From: Turnera subulata
Taxonomy: Eukaryota > Streptophyta > Magnoliopsida > Malpighiales > Passifloraceae
Length of the DNA stretch: 64,000 nt
Reading direction: 5' to 3'
NCBI GenBank assembly: GCA_028386065.3
Contig: JAKUCV010007776.1
Span: forward strand, 225,541 to 289,540
A program made the translations under genes and the position numbers. Position 1 is the stretch's first letter, and every line of letters begins with the position of its first letter. Shown here one piece after another: positions 12,145 to 24,715 of the stretch. The notes beneath the pieces were generated by a model that did not search any database, was not told where the DNA came from, and saw nothing but the letters and a program-made list of their open reading frames with translations.

Positions 12145-15100
12145 ATGTTAAATTGCATTTCATGGAATGTTAGGGGCCTCTGTTCTGCCTCCAAACAAAA
12201 TCAGGTGTGTCGATTGATTAACCAACTTCACTGCAAATTTGCCTTTCTCTGTGAGACTAAATGCTCAAACGTAGATTTGGTTCTATGTCATAAGCAATGG
12301 GGTCGAGGCCGTATCAATTTAGCCTTAGTGGATTGCGGTGGTAGAGCAGGGGGCTTGATTTTCATTTGGGACTGTGACTTTTTCAAAGTCAATCGAATTC
12401 TTTCAAGCCAAAGTTGGATTATCCTGGAAGGTTGTTTCGTGCATTCTAATTTTTAGGCTGTTGTTTGTGGTATCTATGGCCCCTCTGCAATGGATGATCG
12501 TGTAGAGATATTTCGGGAGCTTATTTCGCTCAAGAAAGACCTTCCTGCCCCTTGGCTAGCTCTCGGGGACTTTAACAAGGTACTCAACTCGGTTGACAGA
12601 AAGAGCGGTAACTTCTCTAGGAGAGGGTCAACTGCATTTACAGAATTTGTGCAAAGGTTGTCGCTTATCCAATTTGCCCTGGAAGACAGATTGTTCACGT
12701 GGAGTAATTCCATAGCTACAAGTCGAATTGATCGGATTTTCGCTGAAGGAGAATGGCTCATCAAGTTCCCCCAACTGCGTATCAAGTCCGGCAGTAAGAT
12801 GGGTTCCGATCACTGCCCCCTCGTGCTATACCAGAATTTTACGGATTGGGCAGACGACCATTCCGGTTTATTTCAACCTGGTGGGAGCACCCGAATTTCG
12901 CAGAAGATCTTCAGAACATGTGGAGTGAAGCCATAGCCTTCCCAGGACGCTTTAATTTTCTTAGAAGAATAAGCCTGATGAGGAAGCTTCTTGCTCGCTG
13001 GAATCGCGAAGTGTTTGGTAATGTCAATGGCTGGATCTTAGACTTACAGGTGCGAGTGGATGATTTGGATAAGATAGCAGAGGTTAGGGTACTAACCAGA
13101 GAAGCAGGAACTCGTTGACAATAAAATTGAGTTATCTATAAAAAACAAACAATTCGAGGCTATGTGGAGGCAGAAGTCACGAATTAGATGGTGTAAGCTT
13201 GGTGATAAAAACACCAGGTTCTTTCACATTTCAGCTTGTGTGCGGGGTAGGAGGAATCGTCTTGATTTTATTAGAAGCGGCAGAGAGTTGATCTATGATC
13301 CCCCTTCGATAAAGGCTGCTGCAAAGGAGTACTTTACAAAATTATACACCCCTACCGTAAAGACCCGCCCGACCATTGGGAATCTCTCATTCAAAAAGCT
13401 TAGTGTATCAGACGCAGATTGTCTTGAGAAACAGTTTTCTATAGAGGAACTAAAGGCTGCAGTTTGGGCTTGTGATAGCTCCAAAGCGCCGGGCCCGGAC
13501 GGCTTCAATTTTGGTTTCTATAAGAAATGTTGGCTGCAGATTAAAGACGACTTGTTTGACATAGCCACTCAATTTTTCGAAAAAACCAAACTCCCCAAAG
13601 GTGCTAATACGACCTACATTACACTTATACCCAAGAGGTGTGGGGCTGATAATTTGGATGAATTTAGGCCTATCACCCTTTTCAATGGTCTTTACAAGAT
13701 CATATCGAAACTTCTGGCCCTAAGATTGAAGAAAGTCATGCCTTGTCTTATCGGGCCGCAGCAGTCGGGTTTCATGGAAGGACGTAACATCCTCGACGGG
13801 GCCTTCCTCGCCAATGAAATAGTCCATAGTCTGAAAATAAATAAATCCAAGGCCGTGATTTGGAAATTGGACTTCAAAAAGGCATATGACTCCGTGGACT
13901 GGTCCTACTTATTGGAGGTAATGTTAGTTATGGGCTTCGGGCATAAATGGAGAGCGTGGATCTATGAATGGCTCTCATCCTCATCTCTTGTCGTTTTAGT
14001 TAATGGATCACCAAGCGATGACTTCAGGCCAGGTTGAGGACTTAAACAGGGGGACCCTTTGTCTCCATTTCTCTTCAATATCGCAGCTGAAGGGTTGCCT
14101 TCTATACTACAAAAGGCGCAACATCTCAACCTCATCAAGCCAATCACAATCCATGACACAACCGCATCTATTCTCCAGTATTCAGGATGGCACGATTCTT
14201 TTTTCATCTGTGGATGTTCAAGCTCTCCTTAATCTTAAGCGTTGTCTTAGGATTTTTGAAGCCATATCTGGATTGAGCATAAATTTCCACAAAAGCTGTG
14301 TTCTTCGGACTAAATATGAGGTAGTCTGAGTCAACTCACCTAGCCAATATGCTCCACTGCAAACACGAAAATCTCCCCTTCAAGTACTTAGGGCTACCCC
14401 TCGGTGCTAATATGAAGCGAGTTCAAAGCTGGCAGCTGGTTCTTGACAAATTTAGCTCTCGCCTGGCAACCTGGAAGGGAAGACATCTATCTATAGGCGG
14501 CCGTGTTACCATGATCAAAGCTGTACTCAGCGGACTCCCTCTATATTACATGTCGATGTTCTTACTCCCTGTGGCCATGGATAACCGTTTAATTTCTATC
14601 CAAAGGAATTTTTCTGGAACGGATTAAATGATTCTCGAAAAGTCTGCCTTGTTGCTTGGAGAAAAATCATCTTGCCAAAAGATTACGGAGGTATGGGTAT
14701 CATTGATTTAGCCATAATGAATCAATGTCTGCTGTTCAAATGGGTATGGAATTATACACTGGGCGGGGAGCAAGGCTGGAAAATGATGGTGAAGAATAAG
14801 TGTGCAGATCAGATCTCTTCCTTGACGCCTCAATTCGACTACTCAAAAGAATCCTTACAATGGCGAGATGCGTGCTTAACGGGGTCTACTAGTAGTCGGA
14901 TGGAGGTGGATCTTTTTGAAGGGTCCAAGATTTGTATTGGAGACGGGAATCGTGCTCTCTTTTGGCTAGATAACTGGTCAGGACAAGGGACTTTCAAAAC
15001 CTTATTCCCTCGGCTATTTTCGTTCTCTCTATGCAAGTTTTATACTATTGCACAAGGCTTGAGGCCAGAGAACAACCTACCATGCTGGAAGTCTTTGTGG

Positions 15101-15834
15101 AGAAGAGCATTATGGCAGTGGGAACTTTCTGATGTGGACTCTCTACATAGCCGGATTTCAGCTTTCGACACTTTCCCCCCTTTGCAAGATAAAAGGCTAT
15201 GGTCACACTCCACGGACGGTTTATATTCTATGAAAAGTGGTAGATCTTTTATTTACAGCAGAATTGGGGAACGATGTAATCTCCCACGACCATGGCTGGG
15301 TCTTGCCCCTTTTAAGATCGAGTGTTGGACTTGGCTAGCTCTTCACCACGGCATTCCTACCAAGGATGAGCTCTGGTATCGCGGCATCTTACCCCAATCA
15401 GACTCTATATGCCCCCTATGTCGACTCCATCCCGAGTCCTGTGATCATCTCCTAGTGTCTTGCCCATTTACTTGGCGTGTACGGGCCAAAATTTACAGAT
15501 GGTGGGGTCTATCTTGGTGCAGCCCTGCAACTCTCCATGAGGTACTAGTCTAGTGGGTCTTTTAATCCCCTCCTCCTGGTAGCAAATCACTTTGGGTATC
15601 AATTGGATTTTCGATATTATGGGAAATATGGCTTGAAAGAAACAAAAGAATTTTCTAGAATCAAGAAACTGATTGTGACAGACTAGTAGATACCATCATC
15701 ATACATGCCACTACATGGATCAAAATCCAACACCCCAAGTTTCCATTTAGTGGGTCCTTCGTGATATCAAATGCACAGGCTTTGAAGAGTTGGCATGGAG
15801 CTCGCAGAACTTTTCCTCGTCAGGCTCGTATCTA
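12145..15834 (+). pseudogene. LINE ORF2: endonuclease, reverse transcriptase, zf-RVT, degraded
   Basis: The start at 12145 gives MLNCISWNVRGLCSASKQNQ, the EEP endonuclease start. GDFNKVLNSVDR and SDHCPLV follow at about 12570 and 12808. The reverse transcriptase (13162-14330) shows KAPGPDGFNFGFY, TLIPK, QQSGFMEGRNI and WKLDFKKAYDSVDW. A stop lies just before LKQGDPLSPF at 14036. The YADD/FADD catalytic site is replaced by a sequence reading IQDG (about 14180), so the active site itself is lost. The C-terminal part with a zf-RVT region spans 14672-15553, and after a stop the sense continues through LWEIWLERNKRIF to TAA at 15832-15834. Several frameshifts separate the pieces. Confidence 0.88.
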
Positions 15835-16071
15835 ACCATAAGATAGCTATGGGTCATTTCTTGTGTTAGCGCCTTCCTGGCAAATAGTGTAATCTTGAGT
15901 TTCTTATACCTATTGTGTAATATATCATCTCATCAATAAATAAAGATCAGCATCGTTAGCATCAAAAAAAAATAAATTAAGAACTATTAGATTTAATCTA
16001 ATGGTTGAGATTGACTTAACATGATGTCTCCTGTTACCCCCAACTGGAGAGGAGCACAATCCATTAGAAAA

Positions 16072-18009
16072 GGGTATTATGTCAAAAAAAATATTCATCG
16101 TCATAATTTATTAAAAAATAACATACGAAATCTTATTTGAGTTTAAAAACTTTTGACAGTTACTTATCAAAATAACTTCTCAAAAGTCGAGAATATTCTT
16201 TCTTTGCTATAAAATTTGAAAGTCTCGATTTATAATTCTACGAAATATTTTTTTGGGAAATCCTATAAAGCTTATGAGTCTAAATGTTTTTTATTTTTAC
16301 ATAGTCTAAATGATTTTAACTTAAGCAAGTTCGAACTAGACTTATTAAATAATTAAATCTAAAAGAGAAAAACTAGTGCTAGCCTTGGTGGAGCAGCATA
16401 TGGATGCCTTAGTTCATTTGCAACCCTGTTTGTGGGTTAAACAGAACCCAAACAGTAACAAGTTCATATGTGCTTTCAGATCCGTATTAGCCTACCACTT
16501 CAACATTTTCGGTATTTTCAGTAACAAGTAAAAACAAGGCTGCATCATTTTCGGAGAAACAACAAAAGAGAAAAGAAAATGTTTAAAGAATCTTCTGGGA
16601 AACTGATTTCCCCATAAACAAATATTACTTTTTGTAAGTGTCACTAATCAGGATTATATGATTCAAATTGGAATTATTCCTCTGAAGAATTAATGTCTTC
16701 CACAAAATTAATGGGCGGAGTTTGAGAAATTCTCTGAAATTTTTTATCAATTTTTATTGGTAGTTTGCGGCACTCGTTGTGGTACACCTCACTTTTTGTC
16801 TAGAGTAGCAAGCATCATTTTGACATGAACCATATGAAATAGCCTCTAGGAGGAATAAATAGCATCAACTAGTAGCCCACCTATTCATGAAAAAATAACC
16901 TGATCGATGCGTCTCTTGAATTATTTTTGCATGGCAACAACACCAATCGTAGCACTGGTGTTTTGATATGGACATCCTAATTCGTTGGAATCGATTGGAC
17001 AATGAACATGTTGGTATACAAATAGCCATACCGTGCATGCAATCACAAAATGTAAACTGTCAGGGCCATACTAGCCCATTGAAACAGCGGAGAAACCTAA
17101 AACCATGGGCTCCAAGTACTTGCATACCCAGTCATTCCGGGGCCTACCCAATTTTTTTATTACTGAGCAGAGCAATTATATTATTGCCCATGTCTTCTTC
17201 AATAAATAGTCGGTTGCTTCTTGTTAAGGCAAGCTTTTTGTATGTATTAAGACATGTTTGCGAAAGTTTCTGGCATAAGGACAGCTATATAATAATGTGC
17301 TGCTGATTTAGACGTACCTGTAAATTCCCTTGCGGCAGCTTATGCATCCCTCTAAAACGAAAATATGGTACCTCTATTCTCTATAGATGTGTCTTTCTTT
17401 TTTTTATGAGATATTCTCTATTTGTTATTGAGACTTAATGGCACTTTCTCCATCCTTGTAAATTTAGAAAGGACCAAGAAACTTTGGGTTCAAAACCCAG
17501 GTTACTGACCACCTGGGTTATGTAACGAGAGCAACGCCAGGACTTATGATTGGATGCGTAATTGACAAGATTGCTAAAATGATTGGTCCGGCAGATTTTG
17601 TTTCCCAATTCTTAGTGGTTTACAAAAATACATATCCTAGTACTTTTAATTTATTACTATGGTTTAGAAGAATTATTTTGACATGTATCCCGATTTGATT
17701 CTGGATTATAACCATAAACCAGTGGTCTTCTCATGCAATGCTTTCAAGCCCAGACTAGCCTAACCAATCAAATCCATGTATCTGTGACCCGGAAGGTTTT
17801 TCGGGTCAATAGTTCCTTCCAAAATTTCCAACCGAATCTGAGTTTTTTTTTTTACCATAGTTTAACCAGATAAACAATGACCCAATAGCTCAACCCGGTC
17901 AATTTCCGTCCGGATTTAACAACCTATTTTATAGATCCTGGTTGGATCAGACAATTATTTTTGGTTTTTGCCTAATCAGAGGTCGGTCTGGTTGGTATCG
18001 ACATAAGGC
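16072..18009. other. Intergenic DNA, no gene recognised
   Basis: AT-rich sequence with no convincing reading frame. The longest frame (16968-17306) has no recognisable domain and poor composition for a protein. The part around 17700-18000 has alternating short GGTC/GACC-rich phrases like those in decayed DNA transposons, but no terminal repeats or TSD could be set. Confidence 0.5.
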
Positions 18010-18290
18010 ATCTTAATTTTTTTTGGTTGAAAAGATGGCTCAAAGGCCCAGTTTAATGTTATTAATAGGTGATGGACGAGCCAACGACATCACCACTGTA
18101 GTTAGAAAGAGGGCTTCCGACATGAGCCGAACCTATTAAGTGGAAACCTAGAGGAAGAGAGACACCCAAGTTGGCTAGATAATCAGCTCTACATAACTTG
18201 CTTCCCGGTACACATGTCTAATTCTCACGCCCGTGTAGCTTGGTGATGGAAGTATGAATGAACACTCACAAGTCACTAGATATGCTAATT
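18010..18290 (-). mobile_element. 5'-truncated LINE fragment (RNase H end and 3' tail)
   Basis: Read on the minus strand, the piece ends in an A-run (T-run at 18018-18025). Upstream of that it encodes the C-terminal RNase H signature of plant LINEs, with phrases HVYREAS and ADYLANLGVSL, separated by one frame change and a degenerate Trp codon. The layout matches the 3' end of the LINE at 2977-8903, including the neighbouring phrase around its VADSLARV, but the copy is clearly diverged. No TSD was found. Confidence 0.6.
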
Positions 18291-20378
18291 TAGTCCCTCT
18301 GTTAGAAGGCCTAGATAATATGTCTTCTCCATTCAAATTTGGTGGATCTAGTTTCTTTTACATCCAGGCCTGAACCTCTAAGACAACTCATGGCCCATAG
18401 TATTGGAAAATTTCGAACTTGAGGTCCATCAATATTTACATGATAGATATAAGGTCCAGTGTAATGTGAGGATGGACCAATAAGAGTTGGGGCTATTGCT
18501 ACTGGGCGCACAGGAGACGTATCACTTAATGTTTTAAGATCCTCTTCCCCTCAGAAAGATTTTCCATTTTAGATTCCGTTCTTCATTGATTGACTTCCAA
18601 GTTTCAATACAAAATTTTTTTTGGAGACGGTTCTAGCTTAAATTGCATTATCTTCAGGTCATATATCTATGTGTGTCAGGTCTGAGCTTAAATTTTTACT
18701 GCCACCTTGTCCAAATTAGGATTCTAGCGTACGATCCCAACTCCTACATGGCAATGGCATTGAATTCAAGACTCCTTAAATGAAATACGAGACTTGAGCA
18801 AAAAACTCAAAAAAATGAAATACAAGAGACATATCATAGATATATCATTTGGCATCAAAATTATAAATTTTTACCAACAAGTCCCTACCAATTTCTTACT
18901 GGCTATGAACCACGAAATCAAGGATCCGTTACAGGTCCAAATGGTCGGTTGCTTAATCAAGGAAACCAATTAATTTAAGCTGCAAGCAGACCCAGAATGA
19001 GATGATTATGCTTTTCTTGCTTTCTGTTTTTGTAGAAACTTATACAAATAGTTGTCTTGAGATTTTTTTTTTTTAATCAATCCTAATTGACCTCAAAGCT
19101 CTCTGGTAGATCATATTACTAAAAATATGTGTCAATTTTCCGGAAAATTGCATTTGCTTTGAAGACAGCAGCAGTGAGCAACGATTCCTCTAATTCTAAC
19201 AACTGGCATGACTTTGTCTTGAAGTGCGCGGTTTCTCTTTGCCAAAATTAAGCTTTCTCATTGCATTTAATGATTAGTTAATAGTTACTAACCCGAAAGT
19301 CCAATTAGCACTGGACTTGGCAATTATTCTTTACTGATCAGGTTCATATTGGATTGATTAAGTAATATAAGTGTTGATTCCTTAGCTCAAATAGAATCCG
19401 ACTCACTTAATAATTGTGTCATATCAAATTCAATTATTGATAGTTATATCAGGTTCGATATAATGTGAGCTGACCTTTAGAACGTGTGTAAGTTAGTTTT
19501 AAATTTTCTATTTATCAAACCATTGTACTTGTTTAGGGAAATAGGTTCATAATTAATTTTTTCATATATTAAATAAAATTATAAATTCTAAAATCATAAT
19601 GTAGCAATGTGTACAGCATCTTTTATATTTTTGTATAATTTTAGTTAGTTTTGCCTTCAATACTAAATATGTCCTATATTAAATCAGTAAAATATATGGA
19701 GTTAAAATATAGCTGAGTGAGATATGAAGAGGCAAATATTGAATTGGTGGGCCATCGCGCAAACCGAACCTACTTATCTTCATATTGTATAGGATAATCC
19801 CATTTAAAAAAAAGGGATTGAAAATTTGTAACAAATACACTCACAAATATTATATCAGGTTCATTGTCATTGTCAGGTTTGTGCAGTTTAATTCTTTTAT
19901 ACATGTCAAGGATCAGATTTTGGAGCTTAAAGTTGATATTCGCCATCATCCGCAATATTAGTTATTTTTGTAAGACTATCCTTGATGAAATCACTGGCTC
20001 CATGATAAATTCACTCACGAGGTTCCTAATTAATAAATTCAGGCATGTTACAGACCAGTGCTCACGAACTGTTTTTATATGCAACCAACTCGAGAAATAA
20101 AAGGGTGAAGAAATAAAGCAGACTGCAAAGTAATATATTACATATGGATTCTTCAAGACTTATGAGTAGTTTAGCTCAATGGCGTAGATCGCTTTCTTTC
20201 TAATCAGTTTAGATTAATTTCAATTAGTTGGCTTGGCTAGGATATCACTATTTGGTGTTAGGAAAGAAGATTTCAATTTCAGTAGTTATGCAAAACTAAC
20301 CATGAAGATTATTTTACACGTGCATTCTTATTGTTAATAGTGAGTAGTCGAGACATAAATTACTACTGTCATAGTTGA
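18291..20378. other. AT-rich intergenic DNA, no gene recognised
   Basis: No frame here looks like a protein. Phrases such as TATCAGGTTC recur at 19447 and 19853, suggesting old transposon fragments, but no ends or duplications could be set. Confidence 0.45.
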
Positions 20379-20386
20379 GTTGGATA

Positions 20387-20963
20387 TAGACCTCGGTTTC
20401 CACACCACAACACGATACGAACCCTACACGAAACTAGCAGGTATAAATTAGAATTTTTCAGCCCATTTAGTTAAATGGGTTGACCGATACGTCACGAGAA
20501 TTGGTAGGTCAGGTTACAAGTTGACCTGCCAACCTGATGAGTACCTATTTATAACCTCATTATATTTAGGATTTATATATTTAATTGATTTAATATACGA
20601 TTTATTTAACGTTTAAGTCTAGTGTTATTAAAATTCTTTAGAAATATTGTTACGTATGCTTTAAAATATTATTAAATTATGATTTTATAATTTAAAATTT
20701 TATTTAATATAAGAAAAAATCTAATTATATATCTATTTTTTAAAAACAGCTTATAAAATAGACAAATTCCAAACTAACTTGTGGACATATTAGAGTTAAT
20801 AGATAGCCTGCGGGTCAACCCGGCCCGACACGATTTTAAACGAATTGAGTTGACACGACATGACACGATTATTAATAAATCAGGTGTGAGTTAAGGATTA
20901 GAAACTCGTTTACCAGTTTAACCAGACAAGAACCTGGCCCGTCAACATGGATTGCCAGGTCTA
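20387..20963. mobile_element. Non-autonomous hAT-type element (577 bp)
   Basis: The ends are TAGACCTCGG and, inverted, TAGACCTGGC. Flanking 8-bp repeats are GTTGGATA (20379-20386) and GTTGAATA (20964-20971), one mismatch. The terminal parts are rich in GGGTTGACC- and ACACGACAC-like phrases known from a widespread class of small plant hAT elements, and the centre is very AT-rich. It has no coding capacity. Confidence 0.75.
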
Positions 20964-20971
20964 GTTGAATA

Positions 20972-21683
20972 TAAACCCCTCAAAAGATACTCTTAATATT
21001 ATTTTCATTTCCTTAAAAAAAGGTTATGATGAAATGATCAACGGCAGAAACTTTTAGAAAAATGTTAATTTCTAATGTTTTGTTTTCTAGGTCAAGTATG
21101 TACTCATCACTAGCTAATCAATACACGGTTAATTTATGAATAAAAAAACTCATTACGCTGAGATAGTCTTATCTAAAGCCTTTAAATAATGATGAATAGA
21201 CTGTTGAGATGGCTTAAAAATATAAAAGTAAGGATCACGAAAGAAGATATGTATAGATAAAGCATCAAGTCTTCGCCTCATTCCGGTATTTATATATATG
21301 ATACTAAACTTTTTTTTTTTTTGGGGTGGAAGATATGATTAATAAACTTTATATTGGGCTGTTAATTAAACCGCGACCTTTTAGTTTGCTTTGTGCTTAA
21401 TTAAGTTTATTAATAGCTTGAGTCATAATAACATTAATCTGAAGAAGTCGCCTCCGAATATATTTTTAAGATACGATACTGCATATCTTTAATTTTAAGC
21501 CCCTCGCCAGTGGCCACCAAGTTGGGTTAAATGAGCAAGCCAATCAACGATAACATATTTAGTTTCTATTTTTTTTTATAAAATATTTAGTTTCGATTTA
21601 GAAACCACTCATTCATTTTAATCCAAATTGAGCCATTGCAATTCAGTTTCCTACGGTTTAAATCTCAATCATAAAAATTGAGA
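20972..21683. other. AT-rich intergenic DNA, nothing recognised
   Basis: The stretch contains only short frames and homopolymer runs, such as a T-run at 21310-21322. Confidence 0.45.
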
Positions 21684-21700
21684 TATAAATATCTGATCTC

Positions 21701-21823
21701 TTTTTTTTGGTTTCCCATCCGGTATCCGAATGGAAATTTTCTGCATACACGAGGACTCGAACCCGAGACCTCGCTTAAGCCGAACCAAGTCGCTTACCAC
21801 TTGGACCAACCCCACATTGGTAT
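21701..21823 (-). mobile_element. tRNA-derived SINE (123 bp)
   Basis: On the minus strand it starts with a tRNA-like head: an A-box region GGTTGGTCCAAGTGG and a B box GGTTCGAGTCC, the internal RNA polymerase III promoter. It ends in a short A-run (T-run at 21701-21708). Flanking 17-bp repeats are TATAAATATCTGATCTC (21684-21700) and TATAAATATTTGATCTC (21824-21840), one mismatch. A diverged second copy is at 43775-43912. Confidence 0.88.
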
Positions 21824-21840
21824 TATAAATATTTGATCTC

Positions 21841-22402
21841 TAGTTGTGTAAATAGTATTTCTTATTTTTGTTCAGAAAGAAAGCCATCTTTCTTTTTTTG
21901 TCATTTCGCCATTGTACGTAACTATGCATAGCTTCTTTATTTTTTATTTTGAAATAAAGCATGGCTAATTTAAATTCAGGTGGCATATGACACTTCCTTA
22001 CATTAATATAGCATCAAACAACCCCAATATAAAATTTGCTTGTCCCTTTTTCTCGTGCTGCTTTTTACCCGTTTTCAGTTGTCGGAAATCACATTAATAG
22101 TTTTAATTTAATCTTAGAAAATATTTTTTGGATTGTCTAAATTATTATATTTTATTATCGATATAAAAGATTAGAGAGAAAAAAATGAAAAGACGATAAA
22201 CTTGAAAAAAGCTTGCAGCGAAGGGTGCCCATGGGCACAAGGAGCACTTAATTTGCATAGATTATGTCAACCAAAAAAAATTTTGCATAGATTATTTCTT
22301 CTTTACAAAGTATCATATCTCTCGTAATACATTTATTTTTTTTCTTAAATCAGGCTTATCTTTATACTAGTTTTTCGCATGTGCGATGCACATGGCACGG
22401 TA
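21841..22402. other. Intergenic DNA, nothing recognised
   Basis: AT-rich sequence without a credible frame. A phrase TTTGCATAGATTAT occurs twice (22252 and 22281) on either side of a short A-run. Confidence 0.4.
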
Positions 22403-24715
22403 ATTTATGAAACGCCCCGACTCGTATTTACCAGCCTCAGTAAACACGTGCTGGAACTGTACAACAATAATAACAACACGAGACACAGCCCAACGGCCCA
22501 AAGATAATATCAAAATAAACATCAGAAATCTGGCCCTTCGGCCCAACATCAAAACCATATCACCCGAACCCGGGAACCCAAATTATAGCACAGCGGAAGC
22601 ATTTATAATTTCAATACCAACATATGCAAAATCCGATGCAACTAATGGATCCGAGTCTTGTCTGAGGGTACACTGCAGCTTCCCATGTATGTTCCTGTAC
22701 TCAGCACAAATCAAACTACGTGACCAAGTCACGCAGGCGAGGGGTGAGTCCGAAGTGCTCACCGGGTAAAATCCATAAGCAAATATACGTATACAAACAA
22801 CCGTTAATTTCCAAGTCACAACACCAACAATTAACTAAGGTTCTCACGAACCTTAAATACACACTTGTGATTCTAGACACGCTATTCCAATTTTATTATC
22901 AGGGCCCCTATCACAAGTTAAATGGTGGTCGTCGCCAGGTAGTCAAGCTAGCTAGCCCGTGGACCTCGCCCTGGTACCTCCACGTGATAACAGGCACAGA
23001 CAGGAAGCAGACCCCAAGGACACTCTCCCCTAGCGCCTAAAATAAAAATTGGTACAGACAGGGAGGAGACCCCAAGCACACTCTCCCCCAGCACCATAAA
23101 ATAAAAGACTACCATCTCGTTGTTCCAACATTTAACTGTGACTTACTAGATGTCTAAGTGTTTCCATTTTATTATTTCTTTACCCTCACCTAGTTACCAT
23201 ACTTCTATTATCCTACCATTATCTCATTATCCCGAGCAGGCTCACAGCCTCACCGCTCGTCTGGATAATACAAACTTATTCCGAACTGTTCCGATACTAG
23301 TACCCCCGGTACTCAACTTACACATTATTCACAGTCAACAACAACAGTAATAACTTACTTATACCAACAATTCCAACATCATCAATAATATTATCAACAT
23401 CAATCATCAATTTAATTCATCACAAAACAAACCATTCACAGCCACAAGGCATCACATCAGCAAATATCACACGTAGCAAACAAACATCAACTTGATATCA
23501 CGGGCAGTATATAAATATTTACTTATCCTCACCTTAGCCAATTATCAGTTATGGAATCCTCAACAGGTTCCAAAGCCGGTTCCTCGGGGAACTGCCCGAT
23601 ATCAAAACCTATACAACAAAACAATATATACTCACATAAGATGCACATAAGAGTATGCCATGATGCCAATACTACGAAATAAACCCATCCCGATTCATAC
23701 CCTTTATTATCATCTTTTACCAAAAATATTATACCGTACGTATATTCGAATATAATTTTGGTACCATACTTTAGTTAAAACTCTCTTTTAAATATTTTTT
23801 ATAGAATAATTATACTTTGTCTTCCAAAATAATAACAATATAATTTTCTAGAGAATATAGCAAATGTATATATATTTTTCCAACATAGTTTCCATAGAAT
23901 ATTATTCTTGCCAAAATACAATTACAAAACATTATTATCTTTAGGAAACCATATTTCTAGAAAAATAATCATACAAACTTATTTTCTGAAAATAAATATG
24001 AATTTATAAATATACATATATATTTTCCAAAGGTAATAATTATATATATTCTCAAAATTATTACTTTTGTATACCATAAATACATATTTCCAAAAATGGT
24101 TAACTATCGTAATTTCCCAAAATATATATATTTCTATAATATAAATATATTTCCAAAATATATATGTATTTTTTTATTTCCTTTTTTATTTATTATTAAT
24201 TAATTTTTTTTACCGGACTGGGCTGAACTATGCAGCCCATGACCAAGCCCAAGTACAAGGGCCCGGCCAAAACTGCAAGCCCAGTTCCACAGCCCAAACA
24301 ACCCAGCCAAACCAGACCAAGCCCAACAACTCCAAACCCAACAGACCAAAACCCAACCAACTCACAACCCAACCCAACCAAACCAAACCACCCGGGTCAA
24401 CCCACGACCCGCGACCCACATTCGGGTCGTCTTCAACCCAAGGCTCACCTTGAGCTTGACGGCGGCGCGGCACGGGACGACGAGCAAGGCGGCGACACGG
24501 GCGGCTGACAAGGTGAGGCAACGGGGAGGAGGCGAAGGCAATGGCGGCGCGAGGAGAAAGGGGAGGCGCAGGCTCGGGTCGCGCGTCGTCCGGCGGCGCT
24601 GCTGCTGTGCCGGGGAGGAGGAGAAGGAGGAGAGGAAGGAGAAGGGGAGGGAGGCGGCTAGGGGTCGTGGTGGCGTCGCAGGCGGCGTCGGTGGTGGAGG
24701 TGCAGCAGCTCGGTC

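Larger units (their letters stand above)
9953..15974 (+). mobile_element. Full-length LINE of a second lineage (RRM-type ORF1)
   Basis: It is flanked by a 15-bp duplication AATTAAGAACTATTA (9938-9952, 15975-15989) that interrupts the right arm of the Mutator-like element. The 3' end has AATAAATAAAG near 15936 and a poly(A) run just before the right TSD. ORF1 has an RNA-recognition motif instead of DUF4283 plus zinc knuckle. ORF2 seems to end after the zf-RVT region without an RNase H. It carries many more frameshifts and stops than the neighbouring minus-strand LINE, so it is probably older. Confidence 0.92.
8999..16062. mobile_element. Non-autonomous Mutator-like element with long terminal inverted repeats, twice interrupted
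   Basis: The left arm (from 8999, GGGTTGGGCTCC) and right arm (ending 16062, GGAGCACAATCC) are inverted copies of each other over more than 200 bp. Shared blocks include GTTGGGGGTAACA, GAGACATCATGTTAAG and, further in, TGTCTTCAAC. The element is flanked by the 9-bp repeat ATTAGAAAA (8990-8998, 16063-16071), the duplication size typical of Mutator elements; the match extends to 15 bp if neighbouring bases are counted. Without the inserted LINE and hAT element it would be about 0.7 kb. It encodes no transposase. The centre holds two direct copies of a CCATGAATACTGGATTT motif (9549 and 9701). Confidence 0.8.

Noticed and set aside
21701..21823. Possible tRNA gene on the minus strand
   Set aside because: It has a poly(A) end and a target-site duplication, so it is a SINE.
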